Counted from the stretch's first letter, positions 35,519 to 44,511 are shown. The stretch: DNA of 64,000 nt from Rhizobium sp. RM (GCF_013390595.1 NZ_JACAWV010000026.1:1-64000), one strand, 5' to 3'. The notes: generated by a model not told the origin, from the sequence alone. Made by a program: numbers and translations.

Positions 35519-36031
35519 TCAGTCGTGCGGATGTTTGTGAATGGGATCGACCCAGTAGACGGTTTCCGGTTTTTCAACCGGGTCGATATCCGTGATGTTT
35601 ACGACGACGGCTTCGTTGTCAGACCGTACCAGAACGCATTCCAGAATATTCTCCGGATCGGCGTTGATTTCCTGATGTGGAACATAGGGCGGCACAAAGA
35701 TGAAATCCCCGGGGCCTGCTTCTGCCGTGAATTCGAGCTTCTCGCCCCAGCGCATCCTTGCCTTGCCGCGCACAACGAAGATGACGCTTTCCAACGCGCC
35801 GTGGTGATGAACACCTGTCTTGGCGTTGGGCTCAATGGCCACCGTGCCCGCCCATATCTTTTGCGCGCCAACCCGGGCATGGTTGATGGCGGCCTGGCGA
35901 AACATGCCCGGTGTCTGGGCGGTGTTCGGGTCCAGCCGATCGCCTTTGATGACCTGAACTCCATCATGTTTCCAGCGCGGTTCATCGTGGTGGTGGTCAT
36001 GATCATGATCATGATCATGGTGATCGGTCAT
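35519..36031 (-). CDS. Cupin-domain protein with His/Asp-rich N-terminus
   Basis: This 170-residue single-cupin protein has cupin motif 1 in GVHHHGALESVIFVVRGKA (about 72-90) and motif 2 in GDFIFVPPYVPHQE (about 108-121), giving a metal site with at least three His and one Glu. The N-terminus HHDHDHDHDHHHD is an extra metal-binding tail. Members include dioxygenases and isomerases; none can be chosen. It lies 113 bases after the BMP-type permease and may be the last gene of that operon. Confidence 0.82.
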   Translation of the reverse strand: MTDHHDHDHDHDHHHDEPRWKHDGVQVIKGDRLDPNTAQTPGMFRQAAINHARVGAQKIWAGTVAIEPNAKTGVHHHGALESVIFVVRGKARMRWGEKLEFTAEAGPGDFIFVPPYVPHQEINADPENILECVLVRSDNEAVVVNITDIDPVEKPETVYWVDPIHKHPHD

Positions 36032-36144
36032 CGTCGTTGCTCCTCCGCATCAATGGTTCAAGAGACTGTCACGAAAATGCCCGTGCTCATATGTCTTTCG
36101 AACGATACCATGCTTTTTAAGTTCCAATATCTCGGCTGTTCCAT

Positions 36145-37056
36145 TCATCGATCAAACGGTTCTCCGAGCGATGCAACCCCATTCAGTTTGAGAAGGCGCC
36201 GGTCTGCCGAGATGATGCCGAGCACGATAATTGTGACGAGATAGGGCAGGCTGGAAAGGAGTTGTGAAGGCAGATCCACACCGGTCGCCTGTGCGGCCAG
36301 TCCTGTCAACGAGACAGCGCCGAAGAGGCATGCGCCGAGGAAGACCCGCCCGGTCAGCCACGTGCCGAACACGACAAGTGCAATCGCGATCCAGCCGCGG
36401 CCGGCAATCATTCCGTCGGCCCAGAGAGGGGTATAGACGATCGCAGCGTAGGCACCGGCAAAACCTGCCATCAGACCCCCGAAGACGATTGCTGCAAGAC
36501 GCACAGAGATGACGGAGTAACCGATTGCATGTGCGGCTTTGGGATTTTCGCCGACTGCACGGATCACGAGCCCGGCTTTCGTTTTTGAAAGCACAAACCA
36601 GACGCCCAAGGTTGCCAGCAATGCTGCCCAGACGGCAATGTCCTGGACAAAAAGTCCACCGATGACAGGAAGGTCCGAAAGCCCCGGGAACGCAAGCTTG
36701 GGCAGGCCCCTGACGGTCAGGCTTTCGTAGCTTTTGCCAAACAGGGCTGAAAGACCCTGACCGAGAATGCCGATAGCAAGGCCCGTCGCTACCTGATTGG
36801 CCCGGATGCCAAGTACGACAAAGGCAAAGATGAGCGACAGGAGGGCTGCGCCCAGCCCACCGGCTATAAAGCCAAGCAGATGCCCGCCGCCATGATAGAC
36901 GACGATGAATGCGATCACGGCGCCGAGTGCCATCAATCCTTCGACGCCGAGATTGAGCACGCCGGCGCGTTCAACGACGAGTTCGCCAAGTGCTGCGAGG
37001 AGAAACGGTGTTGCTGCCGCCAGCATGCCGGCCACAATGAATTCGATACCGTTCAT
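36145..37056 (-). CDS. ABC transporter permease (nucleoside/BMP type, second permease)
   Basis: This 303-residue inner-membrane permease (PF02653) has the family text GELVVERAGVLNLGVEGLMALGA near the N-terminus and eight or so spans. GGAGA precedes the ATG at 37056. It works with the permease, ATPase and BMP binding protein directly upstream. Related importers take up nucleosides or purines. Confidence 0.92.
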   Translation of the reverse strand: MNGIEFIVAGMLAAATPFLLAALGELVVERAGVLNLGVEGLMALGAVIAFIVVYHGGGHLLGFIAGGLGAALLSLIFAFVVLGIRANQVATGLAIGILGQGLSALFGKSYESLTVRGLPKLAFPGLSDLPVIGGLFVQDIAVWAALLATLGVWFVLSKTKAGLVIRAVGENPKAAHAIGYSVISVRLAAIVFGGLMAGFAGAYAAIVYTPLWADGMIAGRGWIAIALVVFGTWLTGRVFLGACLFGAVSLTGLAAQATGVDLPSQLLSSLPYLVTIIVLGIISADRRLLKLNGVASLGEPFDR

Positions 37057-37069
37057 GATGGTCTCCAGG

Positions 37070-38170
37070 TCATGAGGCTCTCCGACGGGTCGGGTGAGGC
37101 CATTCCAGCCGGTAGCGGACAAAGGCAACGGCGATCAGATAGGCAAGCAATAAAGACCCCTGAAAGACGCGGACGGCCGCGACAGGCAGATCTGCGGAAA
37201 CCATGGCGTTGTCACCGCCGATATAAAGGGCTGCCATGAAGAGCGAGGAGAAGATGATGCCGATTGGATGGAGGCCACCGAGATAGGCGACAATAATCGC
37301 TGCGTAACCGTACCCGGTTGCAATCGAGCGCTGGAGCTGGCCAATCGGCCCCGCAACTTCTGCCGCGCCTGCAAGGCCCGCCGCAAACCCGCCAATCAGT
37401 AGTGACAGCCAGATTGCGCGCTTTTCGGAAAAGCCGGCGTATCCTGCCGCCCGTGGGGCAAGTCCCCCAACCTGCAGCTTGAACCCCATGAAACTCTTTT
37501 GCATGAAGATCCAGGCGGCAAGCGAGAGCGCCAGTGCAATGATCAAGGAGACGTTGACACGCGTTCCCTCGATCAGAGTTGGAACCATGGCGTCGTACTG
37601 GAACATCACCGATTGCGGGAAATTGAAGCCGTTCGGGTCTTTCCACGGCCCAAGCAGCAAATAATAGAGCAATTGTGCTGCGACGAGGCTCAGCATCAGC
37701 GACACCAGAATCTCGTTCGCATTCAGCCTCGCGCGCCAGAATGCCGTGATCGACGCCCAAAGCGCGCCGCCGATTGCGCCGCAAAGAAGCATCGTCGGCC
37801 AGATCCAGACGCCTTCCGCATCCGGATACCAGATCGGGATTGCGGACGCGAAGATTGCGCCGAGGATGAACTGTCCCTCAGCACCGATATTAAAGACCTT
37901 GGCGCGAAAGCCGATGGCTAGCCCCTGCGCGATGAACAGAAGCGGTCCCATTTTCAAGAGAACTTCAGAGAACGAGGACCACGAAATAAAGGGTTCCAGC
38001 AACATGGCGTGCATGACGGCAACGGGGTCTCGCCCCATCGTTACGTAAAGCCCGATGTTCAACACGATCGCGGTTGCAAGTGCGATGACTGGAGAAAGGA
38101 CGGTCGCCGTGAGGGAAGCACGCTCGCGACGAACGAAAGAGGGGAGAAGCTGGAAAGCCGATTTGCTCAT
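37070..38170 (-). CDS. ABC transporter permease (nucleoside/BMP type, first permease)
   Basis: This 366-residue inner-membrane permease of the same PF02653 family has the conserved FNIGAEGQFILGAI segment and LNANEILVSLMLS. Its start overlaps the ATPase stop by four bases (ATGA), and its stop lies 13 bases before the next permease. It is the larger partner of the pair. Confidence 0.92.
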   Translation of the reverse strand: MSKSAFQLLPSFVRRERASLTATVLSPVIALATAIVLNIGLYVTMGRDPVAVMHAMLLEPFISWSSFSEVLLKMGPLLFIAQGLAIGFRAKVFNIGAEGQFILGAIFASAIPIWYPDAEGVWIWPTMLLCGAIGGALWASITAFWRARLNANEILVSLMLSLVAAQLLYYLLLGPWKDPNGFNFPQSVMFQYDAMVPTLIEGTRVNVSLIIALALSLAAWIFMQKSFMGFKLQVGGLAPRAAGYAGFSEKRAIWLSLLIGGFAAGLAGAAEVAGPIGQLQRSIATGYGYAAIIVAYLGGLHPIGIIFSSLFMAALYIGGDNAMVSADLPVAAVRVFQGSLLLAYLIAVAFVRYRLEWPHPTRRRAS

Positions 38171-39690
38171 GAGGCGATTTTTTCGGAGGGAGTTTGCGCG
38201 CCGATCATGTAGCGACCGATTTCCTCGGGTTTGGTCTCGCTGGTGACGAGCGGTGGACTAAGGGTTCCGTGATGGAGAACCTGGATCTTGTCGGACAGTT
38301 CGAAGAGTTCTTCCAGTTCCTCTGAAATTACCAGGATTGCCATGCCTTCATTGCGAAGACGGACGAGCTTCTGGCGAATGGCGGATGCGGCACCAATATC
38401 GACACCCCAGGTAGGCTGGGCGACGAAAAGCACTTTTGGTGTCAGCATGATTTCGCGGCCGACGATGAATTTTTGTAGGTTGCCTCCAGACAATGCGCCG
38501 GCTTCAGCCCCCGGTCCGGAGGTTCTGACGTCGTAGTCGCGAATGCAGGTCTCTGCAAACGCCTTGGCGTTTTTTCTGACAACGAGCCCGTTACGAAGTA
38601 GTTTCAGTGGGTGGGCCGTCAGAAGCCCGTTTGAGGTCAGGGACATTTCCGGGACTGCTCCGCGGCCGAGGCGGTCTTCCGGGACAAATGCAAAGCCAAG
38701 TTTGCGGCGCGCAGCGGCGCCAAGCTGGCCGACATCCCGACCCATCATGAAGATCCGGTCGTGATCATGCCTGCCAAGCCGTGTCTCACCGGAGATCAGG
38801 GCTGCAAGTTCGCTTTGACCATTTCCGGAAATCCCGGCAATGCCGAGAATTTCTCCTGCGCGAAGGCTAAGGCTTATTTTCGAAAGCGGGACGGCGAAGG
38901 GATCGTCGGGCGTGTAATCGAGCCCGATCAACTCCAGGCGTGTCTCGCCAACCGAGTTGGGCGCGGCAGGCGTCGGTTCCGGCATGTCGCGCCCGATCAT
39001 CATGAGGGCTAACTCATGGGCATCGTACTGGCGCGGATCGACATTGCCGGTGACCTCGCCGGCTCGCAGGATTGTCGCCCGGTCGCAAAGCGAGCGGATT
39101 TCTTCAAGTTTGTGGGAGATGAAGAGGATTGAAACGCCTCGGTCGCGCAGGCGGCGCAGGGTTTCGAAGAGTTTTTCAACCGCCTGCGGGGGCAGCACCG
39201 AGGTCGGCTCATCAAGGATCAGGAGCTTCGGGTCGGTCATCAGGCAGCGAATGATTTCGACGCGTTGCCGCTCTCCAACCGACAGCGCGTGCACATGCGC
39301 CAGAGGATCGACCTCCAGCCCGAAATCGCGGCCGAGTTCGCGCATACGCTCGGCAAGGTCTGCTTTTTTCCCGGGCATGACGAGCTGGATATTTTCCACC
39401 ACCGTCAGCGTTTCAAACAGCGAAAAATGCTGGAAGACCATGCCGATGCCACGGCGTCTTGCTTCAGCCGGCGAGGCAATCGTGATTGTCTCGCCGTTCC
39501 ATGAAATGCTCCCGTCGTCCGGCTGCTCGACGCCATAGATCAGTTTCATCAAAGTCGATTTGCCAGCCCCGTTTTCACCGAGGATTGCGTGGATCGACTG
39601 GGGAGCGACGTCGAGATCAATCCCCTTGTTGGCTTTGATCTGTCCGTAGCTCTTCGATACGCTGCGTAGCGACAGGAGTGGTGTTGTCAT
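38167..39690 (-). CDS. ABC transporter ATP-binding protein, double ATPase (nucleoside/sugar type)
   Basis: This 507-residue protein has two ABC domains in tandem. The first has Walker A GENGAGKST (about 37-45), an altered signature LSVGERQR and Walker B LLILDEPTSVL. The second has the degenerate P-loop GISGNGQSE (about 290) and signature LSGGNLQK. This asymmetry is normal for the ribose/nucleoside class. It powers the two permeases that follow. Confidence 0.93.
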   Translation of the reverse strand: MTTPLLSLRSVSKSYGQIKANKGIDLDVAPQSIHAILGENGAGKSTLMKLIYGVEQPDDGSISWNGETITIASPAEARRRGIGMVFQHFSLFETLTVVENIQLVMPGKKADLAERMRELGRDFGLEVDPLAHVHALSVGERQRVEIIRCLMTDPKLLILDEPTSVLPPQAVEKLFETLRRLRDRGVSILFISHKLEEIRSLCDRATILRAGEVTGNVDPRQYDAHELALMMIGRDMPEPTPAAPNSVGETRLELIGLDYTPDDPFAVPLSKISLSLRAGEILGIAGISGNGQSELAALISGETRLGRHDHDRIFMMGRDVGQLGAAARRKLGFAFVPEDRLGRGAVPEMSLTSNGLLTAHPLKLLRNGLVVRKNAKAFAETCIRDYDVRTSGPGAEAGALSGGNLQKFIVGREIMLTPKVLFVAQPTWGVDIGAASAIRQKLVRLRNEGMAILVISEELEELFELSDKIQVLHHGTLSPPLVTSETKPEEIGRYMIGAQTPSEKIAS

Positions 39691-39694
39691 TGCA

Positions 39695-40792
39695 TCACTT
39701 CGGAAGCGGCGTGGTAACGCCCTTGACGTGCCAGTTCATCGCAACGATCTCGCCATCCGACAGTGTCGTGCCGGCTTTGACGCCCTCGCTGCCATCGGCC
39801 TTGGTGATCGGGCCGGTGAAGGGCGAGAAGCTGCCATCGGCGATCTTTGTTTCGAGTTCCTTGATCTTGGCCATCGTGTCGGTAGGGATATCCGGGTTCC
39901 AGTCCACCACCTCGACAACCTTGTCGGCAACGCCGAGGAACGCATTTGCACCCTTGAATGTCCCGGCAAAATGGGCTTCGACCGACGCCTTGAAGAACGG
40001 CGACCAGTCGGTTGCGACACAGCCGAGATATGTTTTCGGCGCGTATTTCTTCATCGAGGAATTGAGGTTGAAGGAATAGACGCCCGCTTCTTCGCAGGCG
40101 GCAACCACAGACGGCGTATCCTGGGCATTGGAGAAGATCACATCACATTTTTGCGCCATCAGCGCTTTCGCTGCTTCCTGCTCCTTGGCCGGGTCGAACC
40201 ATGAATTGACCCAGACAACCGATACCTCAATGTCCGGCTTGACCGCCTGGGCGCCTAGGGTGAAGGCGTTGATCGACGTGATCAGCTCCGGAATGGCGAA
40301 GGCCGAGACAGAACCGATCTTGCCGGTTTTGGAGACTGCGGCTGCCGCCATGCCGAGGAGATAGGTCCCCTGGAAATACTTGGCTGCAAACGGCGAGAAG
40401 TTCGGCGCAACCTGGAAGCCGGACGCATGCAGAACGGTGACTTTCTTATCACGCCGTGCGACCTGCAACGCTCCATTCTGATAACCAAAGGAACCGGCGA
40501 TCAGGAACTTGTTCCCGTCGGCCACAGTCTTGGTCATGATGCGATCGGCATCCGGGCCTTCGGCGATGTTTTCGATGACGGTGACTTTCACCTTGTCGCC
40601 AAACGCAGTTTTGACTGGCTCGAGGCCGGCTGCAAGAGCGTGGCCCCAGCCGACATCGCCGACCGGAGAGGGGACGACGAGTGTAATGCCGAGCGGCTCG
40701 TCAGCCGCAAATGCGGCGCGGCCGCCGAAAGCGCCAGCCAGACCAGTGGCGGCGGCAGCCTGCATCAGGTTTCTGCGGGTCAAAGTGGTCAT
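39695..40792 (-). CDS. BMP/PnrA-family ABC transporter substrate-binding protein
   Basis: This 365-residue periplasmic binding protein (PF02608) has a twin-arginine-like signal TRRNLMQAAAATG ending near AAFAA. The BMP family binds purine nucleosides and related compounds (PnrA). Mature-part features such as SPVGDVGWGHALAAGLE and FAAKYFQGTYLLGMAA are typical. It lies 4 bases before the ATPase and 23 bases after the deaminase gene, so uptake and deamination are coupled. It probably imports a purine-like or pterin-like compound. Confidence 0.92.
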   Translation of the reverse strand: MTTLTRRNLMQAAAATGLAGAFGGRAAFAADEPLGITLVVPSPVGDVGWGHALAAGLEPVKTAFGDKVKVTVIENIAEGPDADRIMTKTVADGNKFLIAGSFGYQNGALQVARRDKKVTVLHASGFQVAPNFSPFAAKYFQGTYLLGMAAAAVSKTGKIGSVSAFAIPELITSINAFTLGAQAVKPDIEVSVVWVNSWFDPAKEQEAAKALMAQKCDVIFSNAQDTPSVVAACEEAGVYSFNLNSSMKKYAPKTYLGCVATDWSPFFKASVEAHFAGTFKGANAFLGVADKVVEVVDWNPDIPTDTMAKIKELETKIADGSFSPFTGPITKADGSEGVKAGTTLSDGEIVAMNWHVKGVTTPLPK

Positions 40793-40815
40793 TCTGTTTT
40801 TCCCTCTTTTGGTTC

Positions 40816-42195
40816 TTAGAATTCGATGGTGGCAAGTGCCGCTTCGGCATCCGCCGACAGTTTTTGTTCGTCGAGACCGATAAATTCGCCTTTTTGCCAG
40901 ACGATCTTGCCGTTGATCATCGTCATGTCCGTGGTCGAGCCGATGCCGACACGCGGAATGAGGCTGAGCGGGTCATGTCGTGTGCCGACATAATCCAGGC
41001 GGCGGGTGTCGAGGGCAAAAAGATCGGCAGCCATTCCAGGGGCCAGGCGACCGATGTCCTTGCGGCCAAGCAGGCTCGCGCCCCCTGTCGTGCCGTATCC
41101 AAGAAAATCGACAGGCGCCGGGACCGGATGCTGGCGCGTTGATGAGACGAGGCACTGCAGCATGTAGGCGGAGTGCAGGCAGTGCATCAGGTTTGAATTG
41201 TCGTTGGATGCGGCACCATCGCAGCCAAGTCCGACACGCAGGCCGAACGCTGCCATTGCGGGAATGTCGGTCACTTCTGCACCCACGAGATAGACGGGTT
41301 CAGGGCAATGGGCGACACCCGTGCCGCTTGCCGCCATTGTCTTCAGCTCATCATGGGTAAGCTCCCAGCAATGGGCGTAGAAGGCATCGGGGCCGGCGAA
41401 GCCGATTTTCTCGAGATAATCGACGGTGCGCAGTCCGTGGCGGGCCTTGATGACTTCGCTTTCGCCTTCACCGACATGGGTGTGAAGAAAAACGCCGCGA
41501 TCGCGCGCAAGTGCGACCGATTCCACAAAGGTCTCGCGATAGGAGTTGACTGGCTGGCATGGGGATACGACCACCTGACGCATGCTGAATGGATTGGCGT
41601 CGTGATAGGTGTCGATCAACCGTGCGCAATCACCAATGAATTCGTCGGTCGTTTCAAGCATCTCGTCGGGAATGGTCGAGCCTTCCGACTTTGGCAGGGT
41701 ATTACCGCCACGGCCGGCATGAAACCGCATGCCGAACAGATCCGCTGCTTCGAATTGCCGATCAATGAGCCGCCGGCCGGCGTGGCGTGGGAAGTTGTAC
41801 TGGTGATCGAACGCCGTTGTGCAGCCGTGCTTGATCAGCTCGGCCATTGCCGTCACAGAAGAATGATAGAAGCAGTCTTCTGTCAGGCGGGAAAAGACAG
41901 GATAGATGCGGTCGAGCCATTCGATGACCGAGAGTTTCGTCCAATCGAGATCGGCACGGTTGCGAACGAAGCACTGGAAGAAGTGGTGATGCGTGTTAAT
42001 GAGCCCCGGGTAGACGAACCAACCTGTGGCGTCCTGAATGAGCGTGTCTTCGGGGAGGTCCTTGAGCCCGAGGTTCGGACCAATCGCTTTGATAGCTGGT
42101 CCTTCGGTCAAAAGATCGACATCGCGGTGCACGACCGGGCCAGTTCCGTCATCAACGACGACGGCTGCGCAATTCTTGAAAAGATATCCGGCCAT
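40816..42195 (-). CDS. Amidohydrolase, 8-oxoguanine/isoxanthopterin deaminase-like
   Basis: This 459-residue TIM-barrel deaminase of the AtzA/TrzN/8-oxoguanine deaminase branch has metal ligands in NTHHHFFQC (His pair about 69-71), HTHVGEGESE (about 240), YAHCWEL (about 275) and the catalytic Asp in GLGCDGAASND (about 325). The branch removes amino (or chloro) groups from purines, pterins and triazines. The gene starts one base after the GST stop and is followed by the BMP transporter. The precise ring system is unproven. Confidence 0.88.
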   Translation of the reverse strand: MAGYLFKNCAAVVVDDGTGPVVHRDVDLLTEGPAIKAIGPNLGLKDLPEDTLIQDATGWFVYPGLINTHHHFFQCFVRNRADLDWTKLSVIEWLDRIYPVFSRLTEDCFYHSSVTAMAELIKHGCTTAFDHQYNFPRHAGRRLIDRQFEAADLFGMRFHAGRGGNTLPKSEGSTIPDEMLETTDEFIGDCARLIDTYHDANPFSMRQVVVSPCQPVNSYRETFVESVALARDRGVFLHTHVGEGESEVIKARHGLRTVDYLEKIGFAGPDAFYAHCWELTHDELKTMAASGTGVAHCPEPVYLVGAEVTDIPAMAAFGLRVGLGCDGAASNDNSNLMHCLHSAYMLQCLVSSTRQHPVPAPVDFLGYGTTGGASLLGRKDIGRLAPGMAADLFALDTRRLDYVGTRHDPLSLIPRVGIGSTTDMTMINGKIVWQKGEFIGLDEQKLSADAEAALATIEF

Positions 42196-42196
42196 A

Positions 42197-42856
42197 TTAC
42201 GCCGTCTCCGACTGGATTTCCGGCTCTGGCTTCAGTTCATGCAGCCGGTGAATGCCAGGCATTTCAATAAATCCGGGAAGTGAGCGGAGCGCGCGCGACC
42301 AGAGCCGGATCGTGGGGTAGGGATCGAGTGACACATTGCCGTCTGGTGCGAGCGCCACGTAAGGAAAACAGGCGATGTCGGCGATCGTCGGCCGATCACC
42401 AGCAAGAAAGCGATGGCCCCGGATGGCCTGTTCGGCAAGCCCGGCCTCAAGCTCGCGAAGGGCTTTGATCCCTGCCTTCTGTAAGGCATCGATGTTGCCG
42501 GGAACGAGGAGCATCTGATGAAGGCGCGCGCCACCAAGGCTCGATGTCAGCCTGGCGGAAAATGCGAGCCATTGCTGGGTACGCGCAGTCTCTTCTGCAC
42601 TGCCGTTACCCAACCATTCCGGTGCAGCAGATGCGGCAATGTAGGCAAGCATGGCGGACGATTCCGTCAAAAGCAGATCATCGTCTGCAAGGATCGGGAT
42701 CGTGCCGGCTGGATTGATCGCCAGCATTGCCGGGCTGCGGTGCTCGGCGCCCGGATGAAAGTCCACCGGACTGATGTCGAGTTTGACACCAGCAAGTGCC
42801 GCCATCAGGCGGACCTTGTAGCAGCTTGGAGAAAGAATGTAGTCGTAAAGCTTCAT
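42197..42856 (-). CDS. Glutathione S-transferase family protein
   Basis: This 219-residue GST has a thioredoxin-like domain (1-80, KLYDYILSPSCYKVRLMAAL; Ser9/Cys12 near the glutathione thiol site; TIPILADDDLLLTESSAML) and a helical C-domain (FLAGDRPTIADIACFP). It overlaps the ring-oxygenase gene by four bases and precedes the deaminase by one base, so it is a real member of this catabolic operon. It may conjugate or open a reactive oxidised intermediate. Confidence 0.9.
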   Translation of the reverse strand: MKLYDYILSPSCYKVRLMAALAGVKLDISPVDFHPGAEHRSPAMLAINPAGTIPILADDDLLLTESSAMLAYIAASAAPEWLGNGSAEETARTQQWLAFSARLTSSLGGARLHQMLLVPGNIDALQKAGIKALRELEAGLAEQAIRGHRFLAGDRPTIADIACFPYVALAPDGNVSLDPYPTIRLWSRALRSLPGFIEMPGIHRLHELKPEPEIQSETA

Positions 42857-43698
42857 TGCGCCACCAATTGCGCGCCGTAGGTATAGTTGTGGCGCTTCAA
42901 CCAGCGCCGATAGGCGACCGAAGTAAGGTCGGCCCGTGTCGGGATTTCCTTACCTGGATCAAGCGGCAGCAGGGTTGGGATCTGATTTTCGAGGATTGAC
43001 CGGTCCTGCAGGAAGATGGTCTGCTGGAAGTGGATGAGATCTGTCATCGGAGTATCGTCATCAAAGAGCGCCATCCACGGCCAGACGTCGCAGACATCCT
43101 CTGCAAGCGGCTGTACGAAAAGTGTAATGACGTCCCACTCCGTCGGTCGTGGTGGACAGGTCTTATAAAGGACCGAGCAGGTTGGTGCAGGTACACGGTA
43201 CATGTATTCAGTGGTGATGCCACCGCTTGCTGATTTCGCGGCCTGCGGCTGGTAGAACTTCACCTGTGTCGCCCACACCTCGTCTTCATCTTCACGGATT
43301 TCGACCTTGTAGTTCTCGACCTCTGTATGGGGTTCCGAACCGAGGATGTCAGTGTGGACGAAGGGAAAGTGGGCGATGTCGAGAAAGTTTTCGACCGCGC
43401 GAAGCGGCGAACAGCGTACACGCACGACACCGACCTCCACCAACCGTCGGCCGGGCTGGTCTGCCTCGGGGATTGGAAACAAATCATGGGAGGGTTGTCC
43501 AAGCGATGCCCAGACATGGCCATAGCGGACACAGACCCGCAGGTTGCGGCCTGTACTGTCCGTCACAAGAGCATCCCCTTTTGCGTCAAGCGCAACAGTG
43601 ATTGGTTCGCCCATCAGCATTGTGGAGCGGCCACCGGTGGTCGTTTGACTGAAAAGGCCTACGGGATACCATTCGTCGAGCATACCCATTTTTGTCAT
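42853..43698 (-). CDS. Rieske-type ring oxygenase catalytic subunit lacking its Rieske cluster site
   Basis: This 281-residue protein has the mononuclear-iron domain of Rieske oxygenases: NFLDIAHFPFVH (Asn104, Asp107, His110, His115) and the third ligand Asp in FLQDRSILENQ (about 232). The first 70 residues keep Rieske-fold strands (DEWYPVGL, GEPITVALDAKG, YGHVWASLG), but the two CxH/CxxH loops are missing, so it cannot bind [2Fe-2S]. The ATG overlaps the stop of the preceding gene, which encodes a complete Rieske domain. The two polypeptides probably form one oxygenase. Similar splitting is known in caffeine N-demethylase NdmC/NdmD. Confidence 0.85.
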   Translation of the reverse strand: MTKMGMLDEWYPVGLFSQTTTGGRSTMLMGEPITVALDAKGDALVTDSTGRNLRVCVRYGHVWASLGQPSHDLFPIPEADQPGRRLVEVGVVRVRCSPLRAVENFLDIAHFPFVHTDILGSEPHTEVENYKVEIREDEDEVWATQVKFYQPQAAKSASGGITTEYMYRVPAPTCSVLYKTCPPRPTEWDVITLFVQPLAEDVCDVWPWMALFDDDTPMTDLIHFQQTIFLQDRSILENQIPTLLPLDPGKEIPTRADLTSVAYRRWLKRHNYTYGAQLVAQ

Positions 43699-44342
43699 GC
43701 TGCAACTCCCTGGTTGGCCAGCCCTTCGGCCTGACGGCGCAGAGCTTCGGCAGCGCGTGACGCGTCTATTCGCTTGGTAGGGCAAGCGTCGTCAGCGACC
43801 AGCACATGCATAAGCGTTTCGCCATTGCCCTGGTCGGAGAGCAATAGACACAGGCTGCCATCTTGCGTGGAAAGCACGCCGTCTGCATCAATCTTCGCTC
43901 CAGTTGCTGTCCGTATCGCCTCGAGGTCGGCGGCGACAGAGATCGAACGGAGCGGGACGAGGCCCTGAAGACGCGGTGGATCAGCCGGAGGCTTTACGGT
44001 TGCGGCCCAGATGACACCATCCTGCTCTGTCACCGTGAAGGTCGCAACCCGTATGCTGTCAGGTGGTGCGAGGCCTGGATGAGCCGGAATCTTGAGACAG
44101 TTTCCTTCCTGACCGTAACTCCAGCCGTGATAGATGCAGGATAAAGATTCCCCACGGACGAAACCGTGAGACAGGCGCATGCCGCGATGAGGACATCGAT
44201 CCGCAGATGCCGATACACTGCCGGACGCGCTGCGCCATAGGGCAACTGTTTCTGTCCCAAGTCGGGCCGGCATGACGGCGAGGGGAGGAAGGTCGGAAGA
44301 CAGGGCGACCGGCGTCCAACAGCCTGTCGTATCGCAAGACAT
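43695..44342 (-). CDS. Rieske [2Fe-2S] protein, partner of the split oxygenase
   Basis: This 215-residue protein has a complete Rieske domain at about 8-110: CPHRGMRLSHG (Cys50, His52) and CIYHGWSY (Cys69, His72) bind the cluster. The C-terminal 100 residues lack the NxxDxxHxxxxH iron site of ring oxygenases. The adjacent gene has the opposite loss, so the two complement each other. It is the first gene of the catabolic/transport operon; no reductase gene is nearby. A TTG two codons upstream is possible, but the ATG is preferred. Confidence 0.88.
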   Translation of the reverse strand: MSCDTTGCWTPVALSSDLPPLAVMPARLGTETVALWRSASGSVSASADRCPHRGMRLSHGFVRGESLSCIYHGWSYGQEGNCLKIPAHPGLAPPDSIRVATFTVTEQDGVIWAATVKPPADPPRLQGLVPLRSISVAADLEAIRTATGAKIDADGVLSTQDGSLCLLLSDQGNGETLMHVLVADDACPTKRIDASRAAEALRRQAEGLANQGVAA

Positions 44343-44435
44343 GATCAAACTTTCTCAGATAGGTCAGTAATTTATCGGTGTTCCCGAAGACCTCGCACTT
44401 CGGGCAGGATGTGTCATAGAGACGAGGTTTGCACA

Positions 44436-44457
44436 AATATTGCTCAATGGCAATATT
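44436..44457. promoter_or_regulatory. Operator-like dyad before the split-oxygenase operon
   Basis: AATATTGC (44436-44443) and GCAATATT (44450-44457) form a perfect 8-bp-arm inverted repeat with a 6-base spacer. It lies about 94 bases upstream of the Rieske gene start, in the short gap to the acylphosphatase-like gene. No regulator of the LysR/GntR type is adjacent; the TetR protein at 44871 is the nearest candidate. Confidence 0.45.
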
Positions 44458-44511
44458 GGGTCAAATAAGATGCACAGGTGTTTTGTCCTGCCAGTTACGG
44501 ATGAGGCCATG

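Noticed and set aside
36000..36021. Repeated CATGAT hexamers as a CRISPR-like or microsatellite array
   Set aside because: They encode the His/Asp tail of the cupin protein in frame; no spacers are present.
41308..42270. Open frame of 320 codons on the + strand opposite the deaminase
   Set aside because: The - strand frame carries all metal-ligand motifs of an amidohydrolase; the + frame is a shadow.
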